Part shown: positions 17,131 through 26,382 of the stretch, piece after piece
How positions within the stretch are numbered: the stretch's first letter is position 1
Layout of the letters: each line of letters starts with the position of its first letter
Assembly: GCF_014653115.1 (NCBI RefSeq)
Contig: NZ_BNAD01000002.1
Location: 310,001 to 374,000 of the forward strand
DNA from: Nocardioides flavus (ex Wang et al. 2016)
GTDB lineage: Bacteria > Actinomycetota > Actinomycetes > Propionibacteriales > Nocardioidaceae
Direction of reading: 5' to 3'
Length of the DNA: 64,000 nt
Translations under genes and position numbers: made by a program
Notes under the pieces: generated by a model
The model's database searches: none
Seen by the model: only the letters and a program-made list of their open reading frames with translations
What the model was told of the DNA's origin: nothing

Positions 17131-17136
17131 TAGCGT
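17131..17136 (+). promoter_or_regulatory. Leaderless -10 box of radA
   Basis: TAGCGT seven bases before ATG 17144; no ribosome site. Confidence 0.5.
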
Positions 17137-17143
17137 TGCCCCC

Positions 17144-18541
17144 ATGTCGACGAAGACCGCGCGGGCCCGCTCCTCCTACCGGTGCACCGAGTGCGGCTGG
17201 GAGACCGCGAAGTGGGTCGGCCGGTGCGGCGAGTGCCAGGCGTGGGGGTCGGTCGTCGAGGCCGGGGCACCGACGTTGCGTGCCGCTGCCGGACCTGTGT
17301 CGACGCCCGCCGTGCCGATCGGGCAGGTCGCGGTGACCGAGTCCGTGGCCCGCACGAGCGGCGTCCCCGAGCTCGACCGCGTCCTCGGAGGCGGGCTCGT
17401 GCCCGGAGCGGCGATCCTGCTCGCCGGCGAGCCCGGCGTCGGCAAGAGCACCCTGCTGCTCGAGGTCGCCGCCCAGACCGCCCGGACCCGCCAGCGCACC
17501 CTCTACGTCACCGGCGAGGAGTCCGCCGCGCAGGTTCGGCTGCGCGCCGACCGGACCGGCGGTGTGCACGACGAGCTGTTCCTCGCCGCCGAGACCGACC
17601 TGGGGGCGGTGCTGACCCACATCGAGGACGTGCGTCCCACCCTGCTGGTCGTCGACTCCGTGCAGACGATCGGCGCCTCCGGCATCGACGGCGTGCCCGG
17701 CGGCGTCACGCAGGTCAAGGAGGTCGCGGCGGCGCTGATCCGCGTGGCCAAGACCCGCAACATCACCACGATGATCGTCGGCCACGTCACCAAGGACGGT
17801 TCGATCGCCGGTCCGCGCGTGCTCGAGCACCTCGTCGACGTGGTCCTCCACTTCGAGGGCGACCGCAATTCCCGCTTCCGGATGGTCCGCGCGATGAAGA
17901 ACCGCTACGGCCCGGTCGACGAAGTGGGGTGCTTCGACCTGTCCTCCGAGGGCATCCAGGCCGTCACCGACCCGACCGGCCTCTTCGTCGAGCACCACAC
18001 CCAGGACGTCTCCGGCACCTGCGTCGCGGTGACCATGGAAGGTCGCCGCCCGCTCCTCGCCGAGGTGCAGGCGCTGCTGACTCCCTCACCCCTCGAGCGC
18101 CCCCGCCGTACGGTCTCGGGGGTCGAGTCGTCCCGCGTCGACATGGTGCTCGCGGTCCTCCAGCGCCACGCCGGGCTGCGCATCGCCGGCAGCGACACCT
18201 TCGTGGCGACCGTCGGAGGCGCCCGGCTCCACGACCCGGCCGCCGACCTCGCCCTCGCCGTCGCCGTCGCCAGCTCCCACCTCGGCGCCCCGCCGCCGCG
18301 CGGCGCCGTGGCCATCGGTGAGATCGGCCTCGCCGGCGAGCTGCGCCGTGTCCGCGACCTGCCGCAGCGCATCGCCGAGGCGTCCCGGCTCGGGTTCAAG
18401 GTCGCGGTCGTCCCCCGTGGGCGGGCGCTGCCGAGCGAGCGGGGCATCCCGTCGCGCCGGATGGTCGACGGCCTGCGCGTCGTCGAGGTCGACGACGTCG
18501 TCGGTGCGCTGCTGACCCTCGACCTCACGCCGCCGCTGTAG
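17144..18541 (+). CDS. radA: DNA repair protein RadA
   Basis: 465 residues. It promotes branch migration in recombinational repair. The zinc finger is YRCTECGWETAKWVGRCGECQAWG; the RecA-like ATPase has Walker A GEPGVGKSTLL and Walker B LLVVDSVQTI; the RadA-specific motif reads KNRYG where KNRFG is usual, a conservative change. The C-terminal Lon-protease-like domain includes GAVAIGEIGLAGELRRVRDL. Next to disA, as in M. tuberculosis (Rv3585-Rv3586) and Bacillus, where RadA modulates DisA. Confidence 0.95.
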   Translation: MSTKTARARSSYRCTECGWETAKWVGRCGECQAWGSVVEAGAPTLRAAAGPVSTPAVPIGQVAVTESVARTSGVPELDRVLGGGLVPGAAILLAGEPGVGKSTLLLEVAAQTARTRQRTLYVTGEESAAQVRLRADRTGGVHDELFLAAETDLGAVLTHIEDVRPTLLVVDSVQTIGASGIDGVPGGVTQVKEVAAALIRVAKTRNITTMIVGHVTKDGSIAGPRVLEHLVDVVLHFEGDRNSRFRMVRAMKNRYGPVDEVGCFDLSSEGIQAVTDPTGLFVEHHTQDVSGTCVAVTMEGRRPLLAEVQALLTPSPLERPRRTVSGVESSRVDMVLAVLQRHAGLRIAGSDTFVATVGGARLHDPAADLALAVAVASSHLGAPPPRGAVAIGEIGLAGELRRVRDLPQRIAEASRLGFKVAVVPRGRALPSERGIPSRRMVDGLRVVEVDDVVGALLTLDLTPPL

Positions 18542-18602
18542 ACGACCGATGGTCCAGGTCACGGCTTCCTAACGGAATCAGCGCAGGAGCGCGGCGCACC
18601 CC

Positions 18603-18653
18603 TACACTTCACCGGGGCGCACCGGGGGCGCACAAGGACAGCAGGTGGAGGGG
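18603..18653 (+). promoter_or_regulatory. Promoter and ribosome site of disA
   Basis: TACACT at 18603-18608 is a plausible -10 box; GGAGGGG at 18647-18653 is five bases before the GTG at 18659 and fixes that start. disA therefore seems able to be transcribed apart from radA. Confidence 0.45.
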
Positions 18654-18658
18654 AACCG

Positions 18659-19741
18659 GTGGCAGAGCGCATCGACGAGCAGCTGCGGCTGCGCGCGACC
18701 CTGGCCTCGATCGCACCGGGCACGCCCCTGCGCGACGGGCTCGAGCGGATCCTGCGGGGCCGTACGGGCGCCCTGATCGTGCTCGGCCAGGACAAGACGG
18801 TCGAGTCGATCGCCACCGGCGGCTTCACCCTCGACGTGCCGTTCACCGCCACCGGTCTGCGTGAGCTGGCCAAGATGGACGGCGCGATCATCCTCGACAA
18901 GGACATCACCCGGGTCCACCGTGCGGCGGTGCACCTGATGCCCGACCACACGATCCCGTCGGAGGAGACCGGCACCCGGCACCGGACGGCCGAGCGCGTG
19001 GCCAAGCAGACCGGGCACCCGGTGATCTCGGTGTCGCAGTCGATGCAGATCATCGCCGCCTACGTCGGCGACATCCGCCACGTCCTCGAGGACTCCGGCA
19101 AGATCCTGTCCCGCGCCAACCAGGCCCTCGCGACGCTCGAGCGCTACAAGCTGCGCCTCGACGAGGTCTCGGCGACGCTGTCGGCCCTCGAGATCGAGGA
19201 CCTCGTCACCGTGCGCGACGTCGCCGTCGTCGCCCAGCGACTCGAGATGGTGATCCGGATCGCCCGCGAGATCGAGGACTACGTGCTCGAGCTCGGCACC
19301 GACGGCCGGCTGCTGTCGCTGCAGCTCGAGGAGCTCGTCACCGGCGTCGACGCCGAGCGCGAGCTGGTGGTGCGCGACTACCTCCCCGGCGGTCGCCGCC
19401 GCCACGCGAGCCCCGCCTCGCACCTCGCCGAGCTCGAGGCGCTGTCGCCGACCGAGCTCGTCGACCCCGCGTCCGTCGCGCGCGCGATCGGCCTCGGCGG
19501 GGCCGAGCACCTCGACGCGGCCGTCGCCCCCCGCGGCTACCGGCTGCTCGCCAAGGTGCCGCGGCTGCCCGCCGCCGTCGTCGACCGGCTCGTCGACCAC
19601 TTCGGCGGCCTCCAGCAGCTGCTCTCCGCCGGCATCGACGACCTGCAGACCGTCGAGGGAGTCGGCGAGCTGCGCGCGCGAAGCGTGCGCGAAGGACTCT
19701 CCCGCCTCGCCGAGTCGAGCATCACCGAGCGCTACATCTGA
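18659..19741 (+). CDS. disA: DNA integrity scanning diadenylate cyclase
   Basis: 360 residues, standard length. It makes c-di-AMP from two ATP and scans DNA for branched structures. The DAC domain has GALIVLG, the catalytic KMDGAIILD and the ATP-contacting [16 protein letters not shown] helical linker joins it to the C-terminal helix-hairpin-helix DNA-binding domain ([27 protein letters not shown]). It forms octamers in known members. GTG start supported by GGAGGGG. Confidence 0.96.
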   Translation: MAERIDEQLRLRATLASIAPGTPLRDGLERILRGRTGALIVLGQDKTVESIATGGFTLDVPFTATGLRELAKMDGAIILDKDITRVHRAAVHLMPDHTIPSEETGTRHRTAERVAKQTGHPVISVSQSMQIIAAYVGDIRHVLEDSGKILSRANQALATLERYKLRLDEVSATLSALEIEDLVTVRDVAVVAQRLEMVIRIAREIEDYVLELGTDGRLLSLQLEELVTGVDAERELVVRDYLPGGRRRHASPASHLAELEALSPTELVDPASVARAIGLGGAEHLDAAVAPRGYRLLAKVPRLPAAVVDRLVDHFGGLQQLLSAGIDDLQTVEGVGELRARSVREGLSRLAESSITERYI

Positions 19742-19753
19742 GACACGCAGCGC

Positions 19754-20116
19754 TCACCGGGACAGCAGCACCCCGACCCCGGACACCACGTTGAGCAGCA
19801 CGAAGCCGCCCGCGACGACGATCGCCACCACCGCGGGATAGCGGCCGCGGGGGTCGCCGAGCTGCATCGCGCGGCGCCCGAAGTGCACGGCCGCCACGGC
19901 CGGCAGCACGAAGACCACCAGCGCCGGCACCGAGGCGACCAGCATCACCCACAGCTCGGCGGGCTGGGAGCCGCCCGGCGGGTGGCCCAGCGCGCTGGCG
20001 ATGCCCTCGCCGATGGCGAAGGCCAGCCCGAAGGTCACGACGAACCCGAGCAGCGACCACCAGGCCCGGGCGACGTAGGCCCGCGGATCCGTTCCGCGGC
20101 GGACATCGGTCGTCAT
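19754..20116 (-). CDS. Hypothetical membrane protein
   Basis: 120 residues with three hydrophobic segments (about 20-42, 55-78 and 93-115) separated by a Pro/Gly-rich loop and a basic loop (HFGRRAMQLGDPRGR). I do not recognise the family. It starts four bases after the stop of the 102-residue membrane gene, so the two form a small operon, and ends convergent with disA 12 bases away. Confidence 0.65.
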   Translation of the reverse strand: MTTDVRRGTDPRAYVARAWWSLLGFVVTFGLAFAIGEGIASALGHPPGGSQPAELWVMLVASVPALVVFVLPAVAAVHFGRRAMQLGDPRGRYPAVVAIVVAGGFVLLNVVSGVGVLLSR

Positions 20117-20120
20117 GTCC

Positions 20121-20429
20121 TCACCCCACCGCGATCACGAGGGCGGCGAAAGCCACGGCGCCGACCACGCCGAGCGCCAACCCGACCTCGGCGAGACGTC
20201 GCTGCGCGCCGCCGCGCGACCAGTAGTAGCCGATCGGCACGCCGGCCATCCCGAGCGGGAGCCACACCAACCCGACCACGCGCACCCAGTCGGGTGGGTT
20301 CACGCCATCGGCGAGGCTGAGCACGTACGCAAAGGCGACGGCCAGCGCGAACAGCACACCCAGCGCCAGGGTGACGGGTGCGGCGACGTCCGCGCCGGGC
20401 AGGACGTCGCGCTTCTCGAGGGTCCTCAT
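20121..20429 (-). CDS. Hypothetical small membrane protein
   Basis: 102 residues, three hydrophobic segments (about 17-38, 47-64 and 80-101). AGGAGG seven bases before ATG 20429 is one of the strongest ribosome sites in the window. Function unknown; probably co-translated with the downstream membrane gene. It may be part of a lineage-specific pair inserted between disA and the Rv3587c-like gene. Confidence 0.65.
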   Translation of the reverse strand: MRTLEKRDVLPGADVAAPVTLALGVLFALAVAFAYVLSLADGVNPPDWVRVVGLVWLPLGMAGVPIGYYWSRGGAQRRLAEVGLALGVVGAVAFAALVIAVG

Positions 20430-20510
20430 GACCCCACCTCCTCGGACACCTCCATCCTCCCGCTGGGACGGGAGCGGCGGCAGGGCCGAAGGGCCCCACT
20501 GCCGACGACC

Positions 20511-21329
20511 TCAGCCGGCGGAGTTGCCCGCGCCGTCCTCACCGGGGGTGTGCGAGGTGTCGCCGTCCTTCGACTTGTCAGCCTTCTGCTGCGGCTCGGC
20601 CGTCTGGGTGACCACCTCGGGCTGCCTGGGGGTCAGCTCGAACTGCACGTCGGTGCCGAGTCCGCCCAGGGCGGCCGCCTGCACGTGGTAGAACCCGACC
20701 CGCGCCCAGTCGGTCCACTTCGTGCAGCCCTCGTCCGAGCGCCGCGCCGACCAGGTGACCACCACCGGAGCGTCGACGGCCTGGCGCACCACGACGTCCT
20801 GCGGGGGGATGGAGGCGGGGCACTCGCGGCTGCTCCAGATGTCGTCGCTGCCGGACGTGATGGTCACCGTCATCGTCTCCGGAGACGCCTGCCACGTGCA
20901 GGCCTCGGTGACCACGGTGCGCAGGTTGATCGTGATCGGGATGTCCGCCCCGCCGGCGGCGGACGTGATCGCGGGAGTCGCGACGATGTCGGAGGGCTCG
21001 CACGGGCCGGACGGCTCGGCCAGGACGGGCTCGGGCGGGACGGTCTCCACCGGGACCTGGTCCTTCTCGCGGTTCTTGCCCTTCTTGCCCTTCTTCCCCG
21101 TGCCCGGAGCCACCTGCGCGGTCGGCCCGGCGGTCGGGGCGGGCGTGGTCTCGACGGCGGCACCAGCCTGCGTGGCCGTGCCGCTCGCGTCGTCCCGCGC
21201 GTCCGACGACCCGCCGAGCACGCGGGCAAGCACGACGACGAGCAGGAGCGGGATGCCGAGCACCACGAGGCGCCGGGTCCAGTAGACCCGGGCCGGCAGC
21301 GGCCCCCGAGGTCGTACTGTCGTCGCCAT
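20511..21329 (-). CDS. Membrane-anchored hypothetical protein (Rv3587c position)
   Basis: 272 residues. One transmembrane segment near the N-terminus (about 21-37, VVLGIPLLLVVVLARVL) is followed by a Thr/Pro/Ala-rich linker with a lysine cluster (KKGKKGKNREK) and an extracytoplasmic domain containing two cysteine pairs (GPCEP, EACTW, RECPA, EGCTK). The C-terminus is hydrophilic and low complexity. Its place between disA and mutY is that of M. tuberculosis Rv3587c, a conserved membrane protein of unknown function. The carbonic anhydrase gene found there in M. tuberculosis is absent. Confidence 0.65.
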   Translation of the reverse strand: MATTVRPRGPLPARVYWTRRLVVLGIPLLLVVVLARVLGGSSDARDDASGTATQAGAAVETTPAPTAGPTAQVAPGTGKKGKKGKNREKDQVPVETVPPEPVLAEPSGPCEPSDIVATPAITSAAGGADIPITINLRTVVTEACTWQASPETMTVTITSGSDDIWSSRECPASIPPQDVVVRQAVDAPVVVTWSARRSDEGCTKWTDWARVGFYHVQAAALGGLGTDVQFELTPRQPEVVTQTAEPQQKADKSKDGDTSHTPGEDGAGNSAG

Positions 21330-21335
21330 GCGCTA

Positions 21336-21341
21336 AGGGTA
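21336..21341 (-). promoter_or_regulatory. Leaderless -10 box of the 21329 gene
   Basis: TACCCT (minus) six bases before ATG 21329, divergent from the mutY promoter 43 bases away. Confidence 0.45.
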
Positions 21342-21383
21342 GGGAGCCGGCGGCCCGTCTCGGCGGAGGCGCACCGGCTCACC

Positions 21384-21389
21384 TACGAT
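21384..21389 (+). promoter_or_regulatory. Leaderless -10 box of mutY
   Basis: TACGAT eight bases before ATG 21398; no ribosome site. Confidence 0.5.
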
Positions 21390-21397
21390 CGCGGGCG

Positions 21398-22279
21398 ATG
21401 GACGCCCCTGACCCCCGTGCGCTGCACGACGCCGTGCTCGACTGGTACGACGTCCACGCCCGCGAGCTGCCGTGGCGTGGAGGGTCGGCCACCCCGTGGT
21501 CGGTGATGGTCAGCGAGTTCATGCTCCAGCAGACCCCGGTCGCGCGTGTGCTGCCGGTGCACGCCGCCTGGCTCGAGCGCTGGCCGACACCGGCCGGCCT
21601 CGCGGCCGACAGCACCGGCGAGGCCGTACGGATGTGGGGACGGCTCGGCTACCCCCGCCGTGCCCTGCGACTGCACGCCGCTGCCGTGGCGATCGTCGAC
21701 CGGCACGACGGCGCGGTGCCCCCGTCGTACGACGACCTGCTCGCGCTCCCGGGCGTCGGCGACTACACCGCCTCGGCGATCGCGAGCTTCGCCTTCGGCC
21801 AGCGCCACGTCGTGCTCGACACCAACGTGCGCCGCGTGCTGGCGCGGACGGTCACCGGCACGGAGTTCCCCGCCCCGGCCGTGACCCGCGCCGAGCGCGA
21901 CGTCGCGACCGGCCTGCTCCCCGACGACGAGGCCACCGCCGCCACGTGGGCAGTGGCGACGATGGAGCTCGGTGCGCTGGTGTGCACCGCGCGCCAGCCG
22001 TCCTGCGGGTCGTGCCCCGTGGCGGACCTCTGCGCGTGGCACGCGGCCGGCTTCCCGGCGTACGAGGGACCGCCGCGCCGCGGCCAGGCGTGGGCCGGCA
22101 CCGACCGGCAGTGCCGGGGCCGCATCATGGCGCTGGCCCGCGAGGCGGACTCCGTGTCGTCCGCCCGGGTCGAGGCGGCGTGGCCGGCCACGGAGCAGCG
22201 TGAGCGCTGCCTCGCCGGCCTGGTCGCCGACGGGCTCCTGACCCAGATCACCCCGGGGCGCTGGGCGCTGCCCCGCTGA
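21398..22279 (+). CDS. mutY: A/G-specific adenine glycosylase
   Basis: 293 residues. It removes adenine mispaired with 8-oxoguanine. The helix-hairpin-helix is LPGVGDYTASAIASFAFG followed by the catalytic Asp in LDTNVRRVL; the substrate-entry motif EFMLQQTPVARV carries the catalytic Glu. The 4Fe-4S loop is C-X6-C-X2-C-X5-C in the segment beginning CTARQPSCGSC. The C-terminal NUDIX-like recognition domain of E. coli MutY is not evident, consistent with the short actinobacterial form. The stop lies in the nested palindrome described separately. Confidence 0.93.
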   Translation: MDAPDPRALHDAVLDWYDVHARELPWRGGSATPWSVMVSEFMLQQTPVARVLPVHAAWLERWPTPAGLAADSTGEAVRMWGRLGYPRRALRLHAAAVAIVDRHDGAVPPSYDDLLALPGVGDYTASAIASFAFGQRHVVLDTNVRRVLARTVTGTEFPAPAVTRAERDVATGLLPDDEATAATWAVATMELGALVCTARQPSCGSCPVADLCAWHAAGFPAYEGPPRRGQAWAGTDRQCRGRIMALAREADSVSSARVEAAWPATEQRERCLAGLVADGLLTQITPGRWALPR

Positions 22280-22383
22280 CCGGGCGCTTCGTGCCCGTCA
22301 CACGCAGCGACCGGGCGCTTCCTGCCCGTGTTGCGGCAGGAAGCGCCCGGTCGGCGTTCAGGACGGGCAGGAAGCGCCCGGTC
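22278..22383. repeat. Nested inverted repeat between mutY and clpC stops
   Basis: Four arms: GACCGGGCGCTTCGTGCCCGT (22278-22298, first 20 bases conserved), a second copy at 22309-22329, and inverted copies at 22336-22352 and 22363-22383. Inner arms pair over 17 bases with a 10-base loop; outer arms pair over 21 with one mismatch. The element reaches exactly into both stop codons and could terminate both convergent genes; no U-tract is present. Confidence 0.85.
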
Positions 22384-24955
22384 AGGCCTCGTTGGACTTC
22401 GGGACGTCGGTCGGGCCAGCGGAGTCGTCCGGACCGTCGCCGGTCGGGCCCTCGACGACCGTCTCGAGCGGCGGCATGTCGGGGACAGCGGAGTTCTTCT
22501 GGCCCTTGAAGGTGAACTTCGCCTCCACGCCCTCGCCCTCGACGTCCACCAGCACGATCTGGCCGGGGCCGACCTCGCCGAAGAGCATCTTCTCGGCGAG
22601 CACGTCCTCGATCTCGCGCTGCACCGTGCGACGCAGCGGCCGGGCACCGAGCACCGGGTCGAAGCCACGCTCGGCCAGGAGGTCCTTGGCCGGCTGCGTG
22701 AGCTCCAGCGACATGTCGCGGTCCTTCAGGCGCAGCTCCACCGCGTCGATCATGTTGTCGACCATCGCGATGATCTGCTCGCGCGACAGCGGCGGGAAGA
22801 CCACGATCTCGTCGACACGGTTCAGGAACTCGGGACGGAAGTGCTGCTTGAGCTCCTCCGACACCTTGCTCTTCATCCGCTCGTAGGAGCCGGCGGCGTC
22901 CCCGGTCTGACCGAAACCGAGGTTCACGGACTTGGAGATGTCACGCGTACCGAGGTTGGTGGTCATGATGATGACGGTGTTCTTGAAGTCGACCACGCGG
23001 CCCTGCGAGTCGGTCAGGCGGCCTTCCTCGAGGATCTGCAGGAGGCTGTTGAAGATGTCGGGGTGCGCCTTCTCGACCTCGTCGAAGAGCACGACGCTGA
23101 ACGGCTTGCGGCGCACCTTCTCGGTGAGCTGGCCGCCCTCCTCGTACCCGACGTAGCCGGGGGGCGAGCCGAACAGGCGCGACACCGTGTGCTTCTCGGA
23201 GAACTCGCTCATGTCGAGCTGGATCAGCGCGTCCTCGTCGCCGAAGAGGAACTCGGCGAGCGTCTTGGACAGCCACGTCTTTCCGACGCCGGACGGGCCG
23301 GCGAAGATGAACGAGCCGCCGGGACGCTTGGGGTCCTTGAGCCCGGCACGCGTACGACGGATCGCGCGGCTGAGCGCCTTGACGGCCTCCTCCTGGCCGA
23401 TGACGCGCTTGTGGAGCTCGTCCTCCATCTTGAGCAGGCGGGTGGACTCCTCCTCCGAGAGCTTGACGATCGGGATGCCCGTGGCGACGGCCAGGACCTC
23501 GGCGATCAGCTCCTCGTCGACCTCGGCGATCTCGTCGAGGTCGCCGGCGCGCCACTGCTTCTCGCGCTCGGCACGGCGGGCGGAGAGCTGCTTCTCCTCG
23601 TCGCGCAGGCGGGCCGCGGCCTCGAAGTCCTGCCCGTCGATGGCGGCCTCCTTGCGCTGGCGCACGTCGGCGATCTTCTCGTCGAACTCGCGCAGGTCCG
23701 GCGGGGCGGTCATCCGGCGGATGCGCAGTCGCGAACCGGCCTCGTCGATGAGGTCGATGGCCTTGTCCGGCAGGAACCGGTCGGAGATGTAGCGGTCGGC
23801 CAGCGTCGCCGCCGAGACCAGGGCCTCGTCGGTGATGGTGACACGGTGGTGCGCCTCGTAGCGGTCGCGCAGGCCCTTGAGCATCTCGATGGTGTGCGCG
23901 ATCGAGGGCTCCTGCACCTGGATCGGCTGGAAGCGGCGCTCGAGCGCGGCGTCCTTCTCGAGGTACTTGCGGTACTCATCCAGCGTGGTGGCACCGATGG
24001 TCTGCAGCTCGCCGCGGGCCAGCATCGGCTTGAGGATGCTGGCGGCGTCGATCGCTCCCTCGGCCGCGCCCGCACCGACGAGGGTGTGGATCTCGTCGAT
24101 GAACAGCACGATGTCGCCGCGGGTGCGGATCTCCTTGAGGACCTTCTTGAGGCGCTCCTCGAAGTCACCGCGGTAGCGCGAACCGGCGACGAGCGCACCG
24201 AGGTCGAGCGTGTAGATCTGCTTGTCCTTGAGCGTCTCGGGCACGTTGCCCTTGACGATGTCCTGCGCGAGGCCGGCCACGATCGTGGTCTTGCCGACGC
24301 CGGGCTCACCGATGAGGACGGGGTTGTTCTTCGTGCGGCGCGACAGGATCTGCATGACGCGCTCGATCTCCTGCTCGCGGCCGATGACCGGGTCGAGCTT
24401 GCCCTCGCGCGCGGCCTGGGTGAGGTTCTGGCCGAACTGGTCGAGGACCAGCGAGCTCGACGGCGCCTCGCCACCGGACCCCGAGGTCTGGGCGCCGGCC
24501 GTGGCCGACTCCTTGCCCTGGAAGCCGCTCAGCAGCTGGATGACCTGCTGGCGGACCCGGTTGAGGTCGGCGCCGAGCTTCTGCAGGACCTGGGCCGCGA
24601 CGCCCTCGCCCTCGCGGATCAGGCCGAGCAGGATGTGCTCGGTCCCGATGTAGGAGTGGCCGAGCTGGAGCGCCTCGCGCAGCGAGAGCTCGAGCACCTT
24701 CTTGGCGCGCGGCGTGAACGGGATGTGGCCGGACGGGGCCTGCTGGCCCTGGCCGATGATCTCCTCGACCTGGGCGCGCACGGCCTCCAGGGAGATGTCG
24801 AGGGACTCGAGGGCCTTGGCGGCGACGCCCTCGCCCTCGTGGATGAGGCCGAGCAGGATGTGCTCGGTCCCGATGTAGTTGTGGGAGAGCATGCGGGCCT
24901 CTTCCTGGGCCAGCACGACAACTCGCCGGGCTCGGTCGGTGAACCGCTCGAACAT
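22382..24955 (-). CDS. clpC: ATP-dependent Clp protease ATP-binding subunit ClpC
   Basis: 857 residues from ATG 24955 (GAGGAG upstream). Unfoldase for ClpP. Two Clp-N repeats occupy about 1-145 (each with [13 protein letters not shown] or similar). AAA1 has Walker [10 protein letters not shown]; a UVR domain ([15 protein letters not shown]) lies in the middle; AAA2 has Walker [10 protein letters not shown], with Trp where Glu commonly follows, and [11 protein letters not shown]. The C-terminal domain has [15 protein letters not shown]. It follows the Rv3596c position next to lsr2. A SigH/SigR-like promoter lies upstream. Confidence 0.95.
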   Translation of the reverse strand: MFERFTDRARRVVVLAQEEARMLSHNYIGTEHILLGLIHEGEGVAAKALESLDISLEAVRAQVEEIIGQGQQAPSGHIPFTPRAKKVLELSLREALQLGHSYIGTEHILLGLIREGEGVAAQVLQKLGADLNRVRQQVIQLLSGFQGKESATAGAQTSGSGGEAPSSSLVLDQFGQNLTQAAREGKLDPVIGREQEIERVMQILSRRTKNNPVLIGEPGVGKTTIVAGLAQDIVKGNVPETLKDKQIYTLDLGALVAGSRYRGDFEERLKKVLKEIRTRGDIVLFIDEIHTLVGAGAAEGAIDAASILKPMLARGELQTIGATTLDEYRKYLEKDAALERRFQPIQVQEPSIAHTIEMLKGLRDRYEAHHRVTITDEALVSAATLADRYISDRFLPDKAIDLIDEAGSRLRIRRMTAPPDLREFDEKIADVRQRKEAAIDGQDFEAAARLRDEEKQLSARRAEREKQWRAGDLDEIAEVDEELIAEVLAVATGIPIVKLSEEESTRLLKMEDELHKRVIGQEEAVKALSRAIRRTRAGLKDPKRPGGSFIFAGPSGVGKTWLSKTLAEFLFGDEDALIQLDMSEFSEKHTVSRLFGSPPGYVGYEEGGQLTEKVRRKPFSVVLFDEVEKAHPDIFNSLLQILEEGRLTDSQGRVVDFKNTVIIMTTNLGTRDISKSVNLGFGQTGDAAGSYERMKSKVSEELKQHFRPEFLNRVDEIVVFPPLSREQIIAMVDNMIDAVELRLKDRDMSLELTQPAKDLLAERGFDPVLGARPLRRTVQREIEDVLAEKMLFGEVGPGQIVLVDVEGEGVEAKFTFKGQKNSAVPDMPPLETVVEGPTGDGPDDSAGPTDVPKSNEA

Positions 24956-25021
24956 GTGCGCTCCTCTGCGTCTGCGTGGTCCGCGGGTCCGGCACGGGGC
25001 CGGGGTGCGGACACTGGGCTC

Positions 25022-25049
25022 AACGCCCGGGATCAGCCTACGTGTTCCC
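25022..25049 (-). promoter_or_regulatory. Candidate SigH/SigR-type stress promoter of clpC
   Basis: On the minus strand GGGAACA (from 25049) is followed after 17 bases by CGTT ending at 25022, fitting GGAAYA-N16/17-SGTT. A TAGGCT (AGCCTA at 25035-25040) lies between. The leader to ATG 24955 would be about 60 bases. Confidence 0.45.
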
Positions 25050-25097
25050 ACCCCAGCGACCAGTGCGTCCGCTGACAGCGAACGGCCCGGACGCTGC

Positions 25098-25163
25098 AAC
25101 GCCGGGTTGGTGGCTGTACCCACCCCCATGCAAGGGGGTGGGTACAGCCCGTAACCCGGCGTT
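25098..25163. repeat. 66-base composite palindrome downstream of lsr2
   Basis: Outer arms AACGCCGGGTT (25098-25108) and AACCCGGCGTT (25153-25163) enclose inner arms of 16 bases (25112-25127 with 25134-25149), leaving a three-by-three internal loop and a six-base loop. All 27 pairs are perfect. It lies between the lsr2 stop and the clpC promoter and may act as lsr2's terminator; it lacks a U-tract. Confidence 0.8.
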
Positions 25164-25180
25164 ACAGGAGTGTGCGGCGG

Positions 25181-25510
25181 TCAGTGTGCGGCGTCGTACG
25201 CCTGCTGCACGTCGGCGGAGATGCGGCCGCGCTCGGAGACCTCCATGCCCTGGGCCTTGGCCCACTCGCGCACGTCCTTGGTGTTGGAGGACGACGACGA
25301 GCCGCTCGCGGCCTTGCGGGTGCGCCGGGCGCCGCCGGTCACCTTGCGGGCGTGCCCGACGTAGCCGCTCATCGCCTCGCGCAGCGCAGCGGCGTTGGCG
25401 TCGTTGAGGTCGATCTCGTAGGTGGTGCCGTCGAGCCCGAACGTCACCGTCTCGGTGGCCTCGGTGCCGTCGAGGTCGTCGACGAGAACGATGTTGACCT
25501 TTTGTGCCAT
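25181..25510 (-). CDS. lsr2: Nucleoid-associated protein Lsr2
   Basis: 109 residues from ATG 25510, with AAAGGA seven bases upstream. The N-terminal dimerisation domain (MAQKVNIVLVDDLDG to TYEIDLND) is joined by a Ser-rich basic linker (about 59-77) to the C-terminal DNA-binding domain, which has WAKAQGMEVSERGRISADV with the RGR minor-groove motif. It silences AT-rich, often foreign, DNA. Its own upstream region (25511-25582) is one of the most AT-rich stretches here, as expected if it binds itself. Confidence 0.96.
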   Translation of the reverse strand: MAQKVNIVLVDDLDGTEATETVTFGLDGTTYEIDLNDANAAALREAMSGYVGHARKVTGGARRTRKAASGSSSSSNTKDVREWAKAQGMEVSERGRISADVQQAYDAAH

Positions 25511-25574
25511 GGTCTTTTCCTTTGCTTTTCCGACGGGATCGAAAAGGAGTGTTGCAGAAATGCGGCAAAGGCGC

Positions 25575-25599
25575 CAAAAGAAGTCAGGAAACCCCTGAC
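25575..25599 (-). terminator. Intrinsic terminator after coaX
   Basis: GTCAGG (25583-25588) pairs with CCTGAC (25594-25599); in the minus direction the stem is followed by TTCTTTT. It lies nine bases past the coaX stop and closes the cofactor operon. Confidence 0.65.
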
Positions 25600-25607
25600 G
25601 CGACAAT

Positions 25608-26378
25608 TCAGGAATTGCGCTCGAAAACGAGCCTCAGGCCCTGCAGGGTCAACCACGGGGAATGCTCGGTGAAACACGAACAATCGTCGACGAGAAGTGC
25701 CGCCAGGTGCCCGGTCGAAATCACCGTGACGTCATCGGCCGGTTCGCCGAGCTCGGCGATCATCCGCGCCACCAGGCCCTCCACCTGCGCGGCGACGCCG
25801 AACACCATGCCGCTCTGCAGGGCCTCGACGGTGTTCTTGGCGATGACCGAGCGCGGCCTCGCGAGCTCGACCTTGCGCAGCTGGGCGCCGCGGCGACCGA
25901 GGGCCTCCAGCGAGATCTCGATGCCGGGCGAGATCGCGCCGCCGACGTACTGGCCGGCGGCGTTGACCACGTCGAACGTGGTCGCCGTACCGAAGTCGAC
26001 GACGATGGCCGGGCCGCCGTACAGCGTCGCGGCGGCGAGCGAGTTCACGATCCGGTCGGTGCCGACCTCGCGCGGGTTGTCCATCAGCACGGGGATCCCG
26101 GTGCGGACGCCCGGCTCGACGACGATCGAGGGGACGTCGCCGAAGTGTCGTTCGAGCATCTCGCGCCACTCGTGCAGCACGGCCGGGACGGTCGCGCACA
26201 CCGAGATGCCGTCGACGTCGTCGATGCGCTCGCCGAGCAGCCCGCGGATCACGATCGACCACTCGTCGGCCGTACGGCGCTCGTCGCTGTTGACGCGCCA
26301 GTGGGCGGTGACCTCGTCACCGTCGAGCAGGCCCACGAACGTGTGGCTGTTGCCGATGTCGGCCGCGAGGAGGGTCAT
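25608..26378 (-). CDS. coaX: Type III pantothenate kinase
   Basis: 256 residues. It phosphorylates pantothenate, the first step to CoA. The ASKHA nucleotide site is LLAADIGNSHTFVGLL; further motifs are NPREVGTDRIVNSLAA, VVDFGTATTFDVV and GGAISPGIEISLEAL. Type III enzymes use a monovalent cation and are not inhibited by CoA. It starts four bases after nadC with GGGGGAG upstream. M. tuberculosis coaX (Rv3600c) sits next to panD, whereas here nadB and nadC lie between. Confidence 0.95.
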   Translation of the reverse strand: MTLLAADIGNSHTFVGLLDGDEVTAHWRVNSDERRTADEWSIVIRGLLGERIDDVDGISVCATVPAVLHEWREMLERHFGDVPSIVVEPGVRTGIPVLMDNPREVGTDRIVNSLAAATLYGGPAIVVDFGTATTFDVVNAAGQYVGGAISPGIEISLEALGRRGAQLRKVELARPRSVIAKNTVEALQSGMVFGVAAQVEGLVARMIAELGEPADDVTVISTGHLAALLVDDCSCFTEHSPWLTLQGLRLVFERNS

Positions 26379-26382
26379 GGCC

